Shown here in pieces: positions 19,903-29,900 of a DNA stretch of 64,000 nt. Positions within the stretch are counted from its first letter, which is position 1, and every line of letters begins with the position of its first letter. The DNA lies in the NCBI GenBank assembly GCA_029834535.1, contig JAQMWT010000379.1:434001-498000 (forward strand). The letters run 5' to 3'. The position numbers and the translations under genes are program-made. Origin of the DNA: Chrysophaeum taylorii. Its lineage: Eukaryota > Sar > Pelagophyceae > Pelagomonadales > Pelagomonadaceae. The notes under the pieces are model-generated. The model saw only the letters and a list, made by a program, of their open reading frames with translations, was not told the DNA's origin and did not search any database.

Positions 19903-19905
<3 letters not shown>
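17063..19905 (+). mobile_element. decayed hAT-like DNA transposon
   Basis: A transposase-derived reading frame (17199-19645) is bracketed by clusters of the short motif gttcac/ttcac: several copies at 17077-17185 and again at 19803-19905. hAT elements characteristically carry arrays of short subterminal repeats that bind the transposase, so these clusters probably mark the two ends. I could not define terminal inverted repeats or a target-site duplication, so the outer limits are approximate. A (CTTT)n microsatellite starts at the right edge. Confidence 0.65.
17199..19645 (+). pseudogene. hAT-family transposase, interrupted by three TAG codons and one frameshift
   Basis: Starting at ATG 17199 the frame encodes an acidic leader, then TAG (17316-17318), then in the same frame a BED-type zinc finger: RSKVWDCLRRL, C-x2-C in CIRCWEC and H-x4-H in AHFKAAH. 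This frame stops at 17822. A shifted frame (from about 17819) carries the rest: a catalytic-core-like region, TAG at 18437-18439, continuation in the same frame (FRARYQRIRSLLRM), TAG at 19184-19186, and a C-terminal hAT-dimerisation-like segment (LSIGNLVLTEGNTLL). The final stop at 19643 is also TAG. Codon use is less GC-biased than in the flanking genes. It is best read as a transposase gene that has lost function. Some interruptions could be hidden introns, but none fits. Confidence 0.75.
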
Positions 19906-19989
<84 letters not shown>

Positions 19990-19991
19990 TC
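19901..19991. repeat. (CTTT)n microsatellite
   Basis: About 90 bp of near-perfect ctttctttc repeats. The same tetranucleotide recurs as long arrays at 34950-35064 and, on the opposite strand, at about 54752-54795. Confidence 0.95.
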
Positions 19992-20032
19992 CTTACTACT
20001 AATCGGCAGATGTTTGTCTGTCTGTCTGGCTG

Positions 20033-21093
20033 TCTGTCTGTTTGTTTGTCTTTAAATGTCGACTGCTAAGAGGGGGGTGTGTGGGGGGGGCATGAATTAT
20101 GTGGGTGGGTTTGTGGTGTAGGAGGGATGTGCCTGACGGGCGGAGATAAGTACGCGGGACCTAGTCGGTTTGTTTCCCTTTAAATGTCGACTGCTAAGAG
20201 GGGTGTGTGTGTGGGGAGCATGAAGGATGTGGGTGGGTTTGTGGGGTAGGAGGGATGTGCCTGACGGGCTGTTTGTCTTTAAATGTCGACTGCTAAGAGG
20301 GGTGTGTGTGTGGGGGGCTGTTTGTCTTTAAATGTCGACTGGTAAGAGGGGGGTGTGTGTGGGTTGTTTGTCTTTAAATGTCGACTGCTAAGAGGGGGGT
20401 GTGTGGGGAGCATGAAGGAAGGGGGTGGGTTTGTGGGGTATGAAGGATGTGCCTGACGGGCGGAGATAAGTACGCGGGACCTAGTCGGGGTCATCGCCGA
20501 GTCGTGGGGTTGTTTGTCTTTAAATGTCGACTGCTAAGAGGGGTGTGTGTATGGGGAGCATGAAGGATGTGGGTGGGTTTGTGGGGTTGTTAGTCCCCCG
20601 ATTCAGCGTAAGGATCAGGTAGGCGCGCGAGCCAGAGAGTGCCATGCTCTCGCCCAAACATGCGCAGAGCGCATCGCTGCGCGAACCTGGGTGGCAAGCG
20701 GCCGCGCCAACTTCACAGAGGTAAAGGCGGCCCAAACTCGCCGCATCTACCGTGAGTGGGGGATCGCCAACGCATTAGGCCGGGCTCGCTGTGCCCTCGC
20801 CGCCCTCACCCATGTCGCCGCCTAGGGGAACCTCACTCACCCAGGTCGCCCGATCCCAGCAGGACGTCACCCTTCGTCGCACATACGTCCGGGGGCAGTA
20901 TGCGTACGACCTACGGGCGAGGCCCGTCCTCTCTTCGCCTGCCCCACGACTCGGCGATGACCCCGACTAGGTCCCGCGTACTTATCTCCGCCCGTCAGGC
21001 ACATCCGTCCTACCCCACAGACCCACCCACATCCTTCATGCCCCCCCCCCACACACCCCTCTTAGCAGTCGACATTTAAAGACAAACAGACAG
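20033..21093. mobile_element. about 1 kb element with long terminal inverted repeats (TGCTAAGAGG family)
   Basis: The left end (ctgtctgtttgtttgtcttta, then aatgtcgactgctaagagg) is repeated in inverted orientation at the right end (cctcttagcagtcgacattta, then aagacaaacagacag, ending 21093). The inverted match extends about 150 bp inward on each side, through the blocks gtgcctgacgggcggagata and agtacgcgggacctagtcgg. On the left the arm has been reiterated: the tttaaatgtcgactg start occurs about six times (near 20050, 20180, 20280, 20327, 20373 and 20520), some full-length and some truncated. The roughly 340-bp core (20590-20930) has short frames without a known domain. It looks like a non-autonomous (MITE or foldback) element. 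No target duplication was established. Confidence 0.75.
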
Positions 21094-21660
21094 TGATCCC
21101 TCCAAGCCGTCTACGGCGACCTCGCAGACTGTTTCCACGACCCGCGGCGGCTCTTTCAGCGCGCCATTCTCACGCCCCGTCGAAACGATGTTGTCGATGC
21201 TGACAACGCGCGCATGACCGCGACCTTTTTTTCCCGGAGACGAGGCGTCGGAGTTCTTTTCGGCCGACTAGGTTGGGTCGGAAGACGACGCCTCGCTCTT
21301 TACAGTCGAGTTTCAACTCCCTGACAACCAACGGCATGCTGACTTTGATCGCGAGCTTAAAGTCTTCGCAACCTCGACCCGTCGCACGGCCACTGCAACG
21401 GTACCAGATACATGATCGATCGTGTCGTTGCCACCGAGGCTCCTCCAACCTGTATCCCTTAAGGACCGCCTACGCCAAACGATCAACAAGAGCCAGGGCC
21501 AGACGCCCCGCGAGGTCGGCGTCCTCTTGCCCAAGCCCGTCTTCTGCCACGCCCAGCTCTACGTGGCTCTCTGTCGATTGGCAGCCCCGAGGATAAACTC
21601 ATCTGGGTCGACGACTCCGCCCTACCCCACACGTGCTGCGCAATACCGATAAGCCCCCTC
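21094..21660 (+). pseudogene. PIF1-type helicase fragment (Helitron-like)
   Basis: The stretch 21464-21600 reads [20 protein letters not shown] followed by [13 protein letters not shown], which is the C-terminal motif region of PIF1/Helitron helicases (consensus TINKSQGQT...VF.HGQLYVALSR). Upstream, other frames read fragments such as SLFTVEFQLPDNQ that would fit the preceding helicase region, but in-frame stops and shifts break them. Downstream, [16 protein letters not shown] in another frame resembles the usual tail. No intact gene remains. It abuts the inverted-repeat element on its left. Confidence 0.7.
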
Positions 21661-21682
21661 CCGGCGTCTACACGCGCACTAT

Positions 21683-22315
21683 AGGTGAGCTTACTGGGGC
21701 CAGGTGAACTTACTCAAACCAGGTGAACTTACTGGGGTTAGAGATTGTGACTAGGTGAACTTTGTGACCAGATGAACTCAACAGGTGAGGGTGGGAATGC
21801 CGGTCCTGGTGTGTGCGAGTGCCCCGGGCTATATATACCCCTGTGCTTCCCCCATCATAGTGAAACGTGAACATCTGGGGCGAGTCAAGCATGTATGCGA
21901 GACGGTGGGGACCCAGCAGACGACGACGCCATCTGCTTAAGATGAACATCTGCGTCGGAGATGAACATCCGGTCCTGGTAAGTGAAAGCGCCCAGATGAG
22001 GGGGGTCTAGTGTGTGTGCTAGACAATGGGGCTCCAGCAGTTGGCGACGGCAACTGCTTCGAAGGCACTCACACACTCCTTGCGGCGACCCCTGTGGAAC
22101 TTTCTGGGTCCAAGTGAGCCTACTGGGGTTTTTAGAGTAAACTCAAAGGATAGCAGCGTGTGCGGATCGAAGCAGCGTGTGCGGATCGAAGCAGCTTAGA
22201 TTGGCGGGGGCGACGGCGACGAGTTCAAAGGAGAGTGGGGTGAGTGGATGTGAGCACGAGAGGGTTTACGCCGAATTCACTGGGGTTAGAGATTGGGGCT
22301 AGGTGAACTTACTGG
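21683..22315. repeat. field of short tandem and duplicated repeats
   Basis: The unit aggtgaacttactgggg occurs several times at 21684-21790 and again near 22265-22315 together with gggttagagattg. A longer block of roughly 120-150 bp (with ggtcctgg, gtgaaagcgccc, atggggctccagcag) appears twice with divergence, around 21800-21960 and 21960-22090. Near 22155-22190 a 20-bp unit (gcagcgtgtgcggatcgaa) is repeated directly. No coding signal was found. The structure suggests a decayed repeat end or minisatellite region next to the mobile-element block. Confidence 0.65.
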
Positions 22316-22452
22316 CCTGCACTTGTATTTATTTATCAACGTGGAGGAGCTGCATTTGGGGGAGCTACCTCTTACCTCGAGAGCTCAGGTAGTCGCGTAC
22401 GAAAAGGAAGAAGGATTACAGGAGACCGCCAAGTGGCATCGTATAAGTGGAA

Positions 22453-23565
22453 CTACGAGGATCGGCGCAGGACATCGTTGACGGTCTGGTTCAAGGTACA
22501 GAGGAGCTCAACGCGCGAGGCGAGGACGATTTCAATGGCGGGCTGGACGTCGAACTCCTTGATGACGGAAACTGTCGGTTCGGAGCCGACAGTTTTCTTC
22601 TCGTCGTTGGCGATAAAGGAGAGTATGGCGACCCAGAAAATCTCGCAGACGTCGATCCAGAGGAGTTTCAACTCGACGGGGACGAGGGGCGAGTAGGAGA
22701 CGAGGTGAACGAGGGGCCAGAAGCGCCAGGATGAGAAGAGCGACGGCACGAGGGTTTCCTTGACGTTGTTGACGATTTCTTCGGCCTTGCGGGCGGCGAG
22801 GACGCTGAGCGCGATCGAGTAGATGGTGTTGAACCCGAGGGCGAAGATCGTTTGGTCGAGGAAAATTTTGGAGAAAATGAGCGAGAACTCCGCTGGCGTC
22901 TTTGGAACAATTTCCGTGATGCCGACGGCCGCGCAGAACGCTAGGGTTACGGGTCCCTCAAGAAATTCGATCCAGTAGTGGAGGATAGGGCCGTGTAACA
23001 AAAAGCCCGAGATGCTGTTGCGCGCCGCTCGCTGGAGGTCCAGGACCGCGATCTCGCGGCGGCCCTCGTAAGCCTGAGCGACGACGTCGCCGACGAGGTA
23101 GGCCACGCCCGACGTGCACGCCTTGACTACGACGGGTCTCGCGTTCGCGGCGGCGCCGTAGTCGGCCAAGAGATCTGCCGGGAGCCTCGCAAGGAGTTTG
23201 AGCGACTCGGGCAGCCAGTCGGCCTCCATCATCGAGTCGTATTGGTAAAGCGCGAGTATGGCGAGCACGTCGCGGAAAAGCAGCGCTGTCACGGCCGCCG
23301 CGAGCAGCCCGCCGATGATCGGTGCGTTGTACTTGCTCCGCGGGTACCCCGGCACGCTGGTATCGTCGCCGTCGCTCAGCAACGACGCACGTTGCACTTG
23401 TTTCGTGGTGCTCGCGTCGCGAGGTCCGCGAACCACTTCGATCGACTTGGTGCGCGAGGTCGTCGTCAATGTGGCCCGCGGGGGCAATCTCGACGCTTGC
23501 ATGCCGAATCCCCGGACCGGCAACGCCAGTCCTGCGGCAAGCAGGACGGCGCAGGCCGTCCTCAT
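22453..23565 (-). CDS. Mpv17/PMP22-family membrane protein with plastid-type leader
   Basis: Single exon of 370 residues from ATG 23565 (MRTACAVLLAAGLALPVRGF). The leader is signal-peptide-like and ends in an aromatic residue after a small-residue stretch, as in stramenopile plastid preproteins. The C-terminal half has the Mpv17 hallmark: a hydrophobic helix run with SGVAYLVGDVVAQ (GD..Q motif) and the closing signature SWRFWPLVHLVSYSPLVPVE followed by LKLLWIDVCEIFWVAILSF. The family forms small channels or transporters in organelle inner membranes (mitochondria, peroxisomes, plastids). The N-terminal roughly 130 residues are an extension beyond the family core. An in-frame upstream ATG at 23634 exists, but I prefer 23565 because the leader begins there. 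Confidence 0.88.
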   Translation of the reverse strand: MRTACAVLLAAGLALPVRGFGMQASRLPPRATLTTTSRTKSIEVVRGPRDASTTKQVQRASLLSDGDDTSVPGYPRSKYNAPIIGGLLAAAVTALLFRDVLAILALYQYDSMMEADWLPESLKLLARLPADLLADYGAAANARPVVVKACTSGVAYLVGDVVAQAYEGRREIAVLDLQRAARNSISGFLLHGPILHYWIEFLEGPVTLAFCAAVGITEIVPKTPAEFSLIFSKIFLDQTIFALGFNTIYSIALSVLAARKAEEIVNNVKETLVPSLFSSWRFWPLVHLVSYSPLVPVELKLLWIDVCEIFWVAILSFIANDEKKTVGSEPTVSVIKEFDVQPAIEIVLASRVELLCTLNQTVNDVLRRSS

Positions 23566-23659
23566 CGCGATAGGCTCTCGGGGTTGCCACGCCCTCGAAT
23601 CCAGGTGCAACGTCACGACGTTGAAGAAAGCCACCTGCCTTTGCTTACCCCATCATTTC

Positions 23660-24210
23660 GCCGCATCTACCGCGACCTGCCCTTATCACACCCACACCAC
23701 AACCTAGGCGGCCGCGCCGCCCAGCAGGACGTCGCACTTCTTTTCATGTACGTCAGGTGGCAGGACACGTACGCCCTGCAGGAGGGGCTACTCCTCTCTT
23801 CGCCTGCTCCACAACTCGGCGACGCCCCTGATTCGGCCGAGGCACATCCGCCTTTTTCCAGGTGGTAGGTACCATCGCCTCCCAATGGGTGGGTACCTGC
23901 GTCTCCAGCTCCGACCGTTCGTACCTACCTAAACCCATCTGCTCTTTCCTCGAGAAGACTCACTAGTCTCTCTCTCTGTTTGGCCTCCCATTTTAGAAGT
24001 CGTCTTTTACGTCTAGTGCCAGATAAGCCCAGAGTTCGTTTGTTTAACTAAAAAGTTTACAAGCCCCGATGCCACACTCCGTAGCACGTACGTCCGGCGG
24101 CAAAACGCATACGATCTGCGGGCGGGGCTCTTTCTCTATTCGCCTTCCCCGCGGTTAGGCTGCAAAAACGTCTATGCCTTTTGACTACATCCGCCTTTCA
24201 TGTCCCGCCC
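23660..24210. repeat. degenerate copies of the TGCTAAGAGG-family inner block
   Basis: Two diverged segments (about 23665-23865 and 24060-24200) match the right arm and core of the 20033-21093 element: cgcatctaccg, agcaggacgtcgcac, tacgtc-ggcaaaacgcatacgatct and ctcttcgcctgcyccac-actcggcga. Read on the plus strand, several copies would encode a shared peptide of the type YVRxQ.YALRAG followed by LSSPAPRLGD. This suggests the family once carried a short coding segment, or that the similarity is only nucleotide-level. It fills the gap between the Mpv17 and PLP-protein genes, which contains no gene. Confidence 0.6.
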
Positions 24211-24299
24211 ACTGGGTACCTTTTTGCCCGTCTCAGTCACCCTCCCAAACTACAAAGAAACCCCCAAACACTCCTTAATTCGTAACCCTTTCATTTTTG

Positions 24300-25283
24300 A
24301 TGCGGCGGGTGTGGTTTGCTGCCGCCACGTTCTCCTCGACGACTAGCGCCTTCCGGGCAAGCGTACCCCGGATGTCGGCGTGGGCGGCAGCATCTGCCGA
24401 GATCGATAGCGAGGCGGGGACGGGGGTTGTGGCCAACCTCGCGGGCGTGCAGGCGCGCGTCGCCGCAATAGCGCCAACGGCAACGTTGATCGCGGTCTCC
24501 AAGACGTGAGGAGTGCGCAACGCGTCGTACCACCGGCACACCACAGGAAACCCCTCTCATCAATCGCGGCAGCCTTTTCGGCCGGCCACCGCGACTTTGG
24601 CGAGAACTATGTCCAGGAGCTCGTCGATAAGGCGGCGAGCGTTGCCGAGTCGAATCTCGAGATTCGATGGCACTTCATCGGGCGACTCCAGTCAAACAAG
24701 GCCAAATTGCTGTGTACCACGCCCAACTTGCACGCCGTGCACACTGTCCACAACGAGAAGTGAGGAGTGCTTCGGCCGCGTTAGACGCCTCGTAGGATCG
24801 CTGCCGCTCTCCAAAAGCACTGGCTCGACGTCCGAGGCCCCGAGGCTTCGCCTCTGCGCGTCTTCATCCAGGTGCACCCAATGGGCTCTCGAGCGTGACT
24901 CCGCTCGTAGGTCAACACGAGCGGCGAGGAGCAAAAGGGGGGCTGCGAGCCCGCGGAAGCGCCAGCGCTCGTGAGCAACGCGCTCTCGTTGACCCTGTCA
25001 TATCTATCGCCAGGCCACCGTCGTCCGGGATGCGCCGAATCTCGATCTCGTCGGGCTCATGTGCATTGGCAAGTATTCGGGTGCCGAGGGCGACGCGTCT
25101 CCCGACTTTCGGGTGCTCCGCGAACGCCGCGCCGCGGTCGCCGAGGAACTTGGCGTCGACCAGGACAACCTCGCTCTCTCGATGGGCATGTCGCACGACT
25201 TCGAGACCGCGCTCGAGCACGGGGCAACGCATGTCCGTGTGGGCTCGACGATCTTCGGCGCGCGCGTCTACTCCCAGGAGTGA
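24300..25283 (+). CDS. pyridoxal-phosphate homeostasis protein (YggS/PROSC family)
   Basis: Five exons, 24300-24505, 24547-24759, 24796-24871, 24911-24970 and 25014-25283, with GT-AG introns of 41, 36, 39 and 43 nt, give 274 residues. All joins restore conserved YggS blocks: AVSKTKP with the PLP-binding Lys, AGHRDFGENYVQELVDKA, WHFIGRLQSNKA, VFIQVNTSGEEQKGG, NLDLVGLMCIGKYS and LSMGMSHDFETALEHGATHV followed by RVGSTIFGAR. The protein is a fold-type III PLP carrier that buffers free PLP and affects amino-acid homeostasis; it has no known catalytic activity. The first roughly 45 residues (MRRVWFAAATFSSTTSAF) look like an organelle-targeting leader. The 36-nt intron is among the shortest here. 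Confidence 0.95.
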
Positions 25284-25478
25284 ATGAATGGTCCTCAGCG
25301 CGGACGAAAAAGCGGCGCCGCGGCGCGTCGCAAAAACAAACACGAGATCCGTCACCACCACCACCATCTCCCGCCCGGGAGACGGCGCCTTGGTGGTGTT
25401 ACTTTCGCTATGTACTATTTAGAGCAAGCACAGAGACATTGGTGCTGGTGGTGGTGGTGGTGGTGAAAAGCCCTACTA

Positions 25479-26315
25479 CTACCACAGGACGCGTTCGTCA
25501 CCTTCATCGACCTCGACAAAGACGGAATCTACAGAGACGGAGTCGATCGACGTGGCGTGGTCCAGCGTGGGTGGATACCCTCGAGTCTGTTGTGGTTTGC
25601 AGCCGGAGCGCGACCTCTCGCCAAACGAATGACTGCTCGCGTCCGGTCTGAGCGGGCGAGCTTGCGTCGCCGAGCCGCCGAACGTGGCGTCGAAAAAGAC
25701 GGCGGCGAGGCCGACGAGGCAGACTTTGCGACGCGGGCAGGCAGCGTGGGGGAAGTCCGACTTTTTGAGGACGGTCGCGCACGCGGGGCACGAAATGTAG
25801 TAGTCGTCGAGCCACGGCGTGCGTCGATCCGCGCAGTTGTGAAAAGCGAGTTCGCGCCTCGACGCGCACAGCTCGTGGCACGACTCGCATCGCGTCTCGA
25901 TGTGATATTCGGCGATGTGCTCGTGCAGCAAAAATCGCGGGACGAACCGAGGCTCAACGAACCCTGATGGTCGCCACTGGTGCCACCCCCAGACGCGATC
26001 TTGCCAGCTGCACGACCGACATTGGACGTCCGACAGCTCCCAACTGTCCGTCCCAAAGCACAGCTCGAGGATCAGCCGCGTGTACGGAAATCGTCCGCCC
26101 ACCTTGCGAGTCACGACCAGGGCGCACGCGACGCCGAGTTCGGCGATTTTTCGAGAGAAGAGCGACGCCGGCAGCGCGCGACGTCGGGCCACGCATACAT
26201 CTTCGTGCTCCGCCAACGCGCTCTCGGGCACCAGCATCGCGCAATAGCCGCATGCCACTCGCTCCGTGCATGCTTGGCACGAACAAGATAGCTCGCGATG
26301 TGGCCGCCGAGGCAT
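25479..26315 (-). CDS. Cys/His-rich zinc-finger protein of unknown function
   Basis: Single-exon frame of 278 residues. Several zinc-binding clusters are visible: CSCQAC...CGYC...HEDVC at residues 11-40, CRSCSW near 95, a C-x2-C...H pattern in CESCHELCASRRELAFHNC near 145, and CPACATVLKKSDFPHAAC near 175. The spacing (C-x2-C, 10-12 residues, H-x3-5-C) resembles C2HC or TRAF-type fingers used for protein or RNA contacts. The C-terminal 60 residues are Ser/Arg-rich. There is no catalytic domain. It is convergent with the PLP-protein gene. A GGT microsatellite and a CAC run lie just outside its 3' end (25350-25465). Confidence 0.6.
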   Translation of the reverse strand: MPRRPHRELSCSCQACTERVACGYCAMLVPESALAEHEDVCVARRRALPASLFSRKIAELGVACALVVTRKVGGRFPYTRLILELCFGTDSWELSDVQCRSCSWQDRVWGWHQWRPSGFVEPRFVPRFLLHEHIAEYHIETRCESCHELCASRRELAFHNCADRRTPWLDDYYISCPACATVLKKSDFPHAACPRRKVCLVGLAAVFFDATFGGSATQARPLRPDASSHSFGERSRSGCKPQQTRGYPPTLDHATSIDSVSVDSVFVEVDEGDERVLW

Positions 26316-26953
26316 CCACCCTCTCCAGCGCCTTCCTCTCGTGTTCCAGTGAAAGAAAACCTGGAAAACAAACTCTAGGCTACAGGCGAAGGTGTGGCGG
26401 GCAGCTTCACAGTACTAGTACTTAACGAGTTGGGTCGCCTCCGAGCCGCGGGGTGCCAAGGCGAAGAGAGGAGGGGGCATGCCCGCAGGACGTACGCGTC
26501 CCGCCGCTCGACATGGTAAGAGCAACGGAGGGTGACGACCTGCTGACCACCCGTGGGCAGCCAGCCGACCCCCTTGGGCCGAGGCGGCGACGTTGAGGGC
26601 GCAGCGAGAGCCCCCAACAAGGCAGCTGACCTGTTTTTTTCCGGTTGGCTTTTTTTGGGTTGGGTCGACAAAGCGCTATGGCCCCAAGATCGCCCGTGGG
26701 TGGTCGTTCGTGTGCGCCAACAATACTACATTACATTATCGGGGGGCACTCACACTCACCCTTTTTTGGTTGTCAGGTTGTTGACACGCGTGACAGTCAG
26801 TCACCTACCTGCAGAATCCATGGCATTCTTTGGTGCATTCTTCGTGGAAACTATTATTATTGCCACAACCCCAAAAAAATAGAGAAACGACGCTGTGAGT
26901 GTTGTCCTAATAAGTGTGACCTTGAACAAATTCTAGAGAGGCGAGCGATCGAA
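26316..26953. other. intergenic between divergent genes
   Basis: Contains the 5' flanks of the zinc-finger (minus) and Patched-like (plus) genes. Around 26430-26520 there is another diverged fragment of the TGCTAAGAGG-family block (gagccgcggggtgccaaggc, then gaagagaggag). Open frames extending upstream of 26954 have no supporting similarity. Confidence 0.5.
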
Positions 26954-29900
26954 ATGTCGTCGGAGGCCGAGGATGATGAGAAGGATTTCGTGGAGCGCGG
27001 CTTCTATAACCTCGGGTACGCGATTCAGGTGGCGTGGTGGGCGTTTTTGTTGGGGACGCTCGGCGTGTTCCTCGGGTTGTCGTCCGGCATGGAAGATGCA
27101 AAAATCGAGGACGATTTTTATGGGTATCAGGTGGTCAAGCCGCAGTCCCGCATCAACCGCGAGGTGAGCTACTACGAGAACCGTGTGGACGATGGGTACG
27201 TGTCCGGTGCGGAGAACATGTTTGGGATGGCGACGCGCGGCGGGAAGAACGTGCTTACGCGGAAGAACCTCAAGCAGCTCGCGGGATTCTCGGAAGATCT
27301 TAACCTCGAGGAGCTCGCGATCGAGTACCGCGGGACGCGGTTCTCGGGGCGCGATGTTTTGACGTTCAGCGGAGGGACGCCGCAACCGTTCCGGTACTCG
27401 ATCCTCGACTGTTGGCAAGAGGGGAGTTTCGACTTTACGGGGACCGTCCTCTCGCTCAATCCCGCCGCGGCCGTCGCGATCGAGTCGATCGAGTTCGCGA
27501 TCGGCGTCTTCGACGAGGACGCCATCTTGACCGTGACGCCCTACAACTGGTGTCTGTACGCGCGCGTCTCGATCTTGTTTTCGGCCGTGCCCGAGATGGA
27601 CCCGGGCCAGTTCGGGCGATGCCGGCAGTTTCTCGACGACGAGATCGTCGACGAGGACCCGGCGATGGCGGCGCTCGCGGCGGCGCACGATTACTATCGG
27701 TTTTACGTGTACGACATGGTCAAGTCGACGCCCTCGTGGTCGCAGACGTGGGGGTGCCGCCGGCCGTTTACCGACGACGCCGAACCGGGGCGGTGCGGCG
27801 ACGCGATGACGTGTTGCGAGATCACGGTCGCCAAAGCGGGGTGCGCGTGCGTGGAGATGGGTGCCGACTGCGCGTCCGACTACGCGATGCCAGAGGTGCT
27901 CGGCGGCGGGATGCCGAACGCCACGTCGTGCGCCGCGTTTGCGTCGATGACGGGAGGATCGCCGTCGCTAAACGACGAGTACTACGACGCGTCGTACGCC
28001 GCGCTCGACGCGTGCGCGCCGTTCGACTTCTTTCCCGTGTCCCCGACGCTCGCGGGTGCGCTCACGTACATCCAGGGCGTGGTGACGCCGTCGGCGCGGC
28101 CGTCTTCGACCGAGGTGCGCGACGCGTGCGGTGCGCGGTACGCGGCGTACGAGGAGACCTCGGACGACGTCGTCGCGGCGATCGTCCAGGCGGGCGTCGA
28201 GAAGATCGTCTGTGACTTTTTCGGCGCGGGGTACGACTGCGCGCGAACCCTGACCTCTGACGACTTCGACTGGCGATGGGACCGGTACATCGCAACCGAG
28301 GACGACCTCGTCGCGACGGGGCTCTCGGGGAGGTGCGCGTTGTGGGACGGCGGGCCCGAGGGCCTCGACATCTTTCCGTACATCGACGAACGCAACGTTC
28401 TGGGCGGCGTGTGGGACGACGGGGCGAGGGCCATTCAGTTTTTGTACATATCCAGCGGCCCCAAGAAAATCGCGGACAGCAAAAACGCGGCAGGCGAAGA
28501 CGTCTCGAACAACGAGTGCGAAGAGGGTCGGAAACTCTGGCTCTCGAAGTTTTCGCGAACGTGTTTCGGGAGGCACGACGGCGGCTCGATGATTTTCGGC
28601 GCCATCAGCTCCGTGTCGTTGTCGACTACTTTCGAAAAGCAGACGATCCCCGAGGTGCCGATTTTGATTATTGGCTACGGACTCGTTCTCGCGTACGCGA
28701 TCTTCGTCGGGGCCTGGAAGGGCGTCGGATCGCTGAGGGCCAAGGCGTCTTTCGCCGCCATGTCGTTTGTCGGCGTTCTATTTGTGTTCCTTGGACTCGC
28801 CGCCGGCTGGGGCCTCGCCGCGGGCTTCATGAACATCAAGCTCAACGTCTCCATCATTCAGGTGCTGCCCTTTCTGACCGTCGGCCTCGGCGTCAACGAC
28901 ATGTTCATCGTCTGCCACGCGTATTCGCGCGTCTTGACGACGAAGACAAAGGCGGCGGCGGAGGAAAGCATTCCCATCGCTGACGTCCTCGCCGACGTCG
29001 GCCCCGCCATCACCCTTACCACGGTCGCAAACGCCTGCGCCTTTCTTATTGGCCGCTTTCTCGAGATGCGGCTGTTGCGCGACTTCTCGACCGTCGCGGC
29101 GATCTGCTCTATCACCATCTTTCTTTGCATCCTGTTTGGCTTCACGGCGCTCCTCGCCATGCATGCCAGGTGCGTCTCCAAGGGAATACTCGTCCCCGCG
29201 GACAACGACAACATGGAGACCGCCGACGAGTTCTCAGCACGCGACGAGGGAACCGTCGCGCGATCGGTCGCGCGGTACGCCGAGAAAATCAACGAAACTA
29301 AAGTTCACGGTCCCTTGCTCATCGTGGCGCTCGTCCTCGTCCTCGTGCTCGGCCTCGTCTACATACCGGAGGCGAGCAAGAGCACGGGCATGCCGGGAGG
29401 CGATCTGTTCGTCCGGGGCACCTCGGAGTACGTCGGCCTCGGCATCGCGAGCTCCAAGATCAAGCTCGAGCCAAACTTCCTCATGCACCGCAACTTTGAC
29501 TTTGCTCACCTTCACCCCTACTTTGCACCCTTAAACGTGGGCGACTACTCGCTCGTCGAACGTTTCGGAGCCGCCAAGAAGACCGAGGACAACCCGTCGA
29601 CGTGGTACCATATCTTCGCGTCGTGGGCGGCGCCGTGCTCGTGGGATTCGTTGACTATCGACAATGTCGCGGCGTCCGACTGCGAAGCAAACGAATTCTT
29701 CCGTTCCGCGTCGGCCTACAACTCGCGCTGCAGGCTGAGCGATCCGTTCAGCGGCGGCAATTGCGGCCCGCGCGTCTCGCCAAAAAATTTCACCGCGGCC
29801 GAAAATCTTCTCGTCTCCGTGAAGCGCGACCTCTACAGCTTGCCCGGCAACAGCGGTCTCGCGTCTTCTGAGATTCCCGTCTGTACGCTCAACCCGGTGT

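Noticed and set aside
20033-20590. CRISPR-like array, given the regularly recurring 30-bp motif
   Set aside because: Spacing is irregular, the intervening sequence is itself homologous between copies, and the genome is eukaryotic; this is a reiterated transposon arm.
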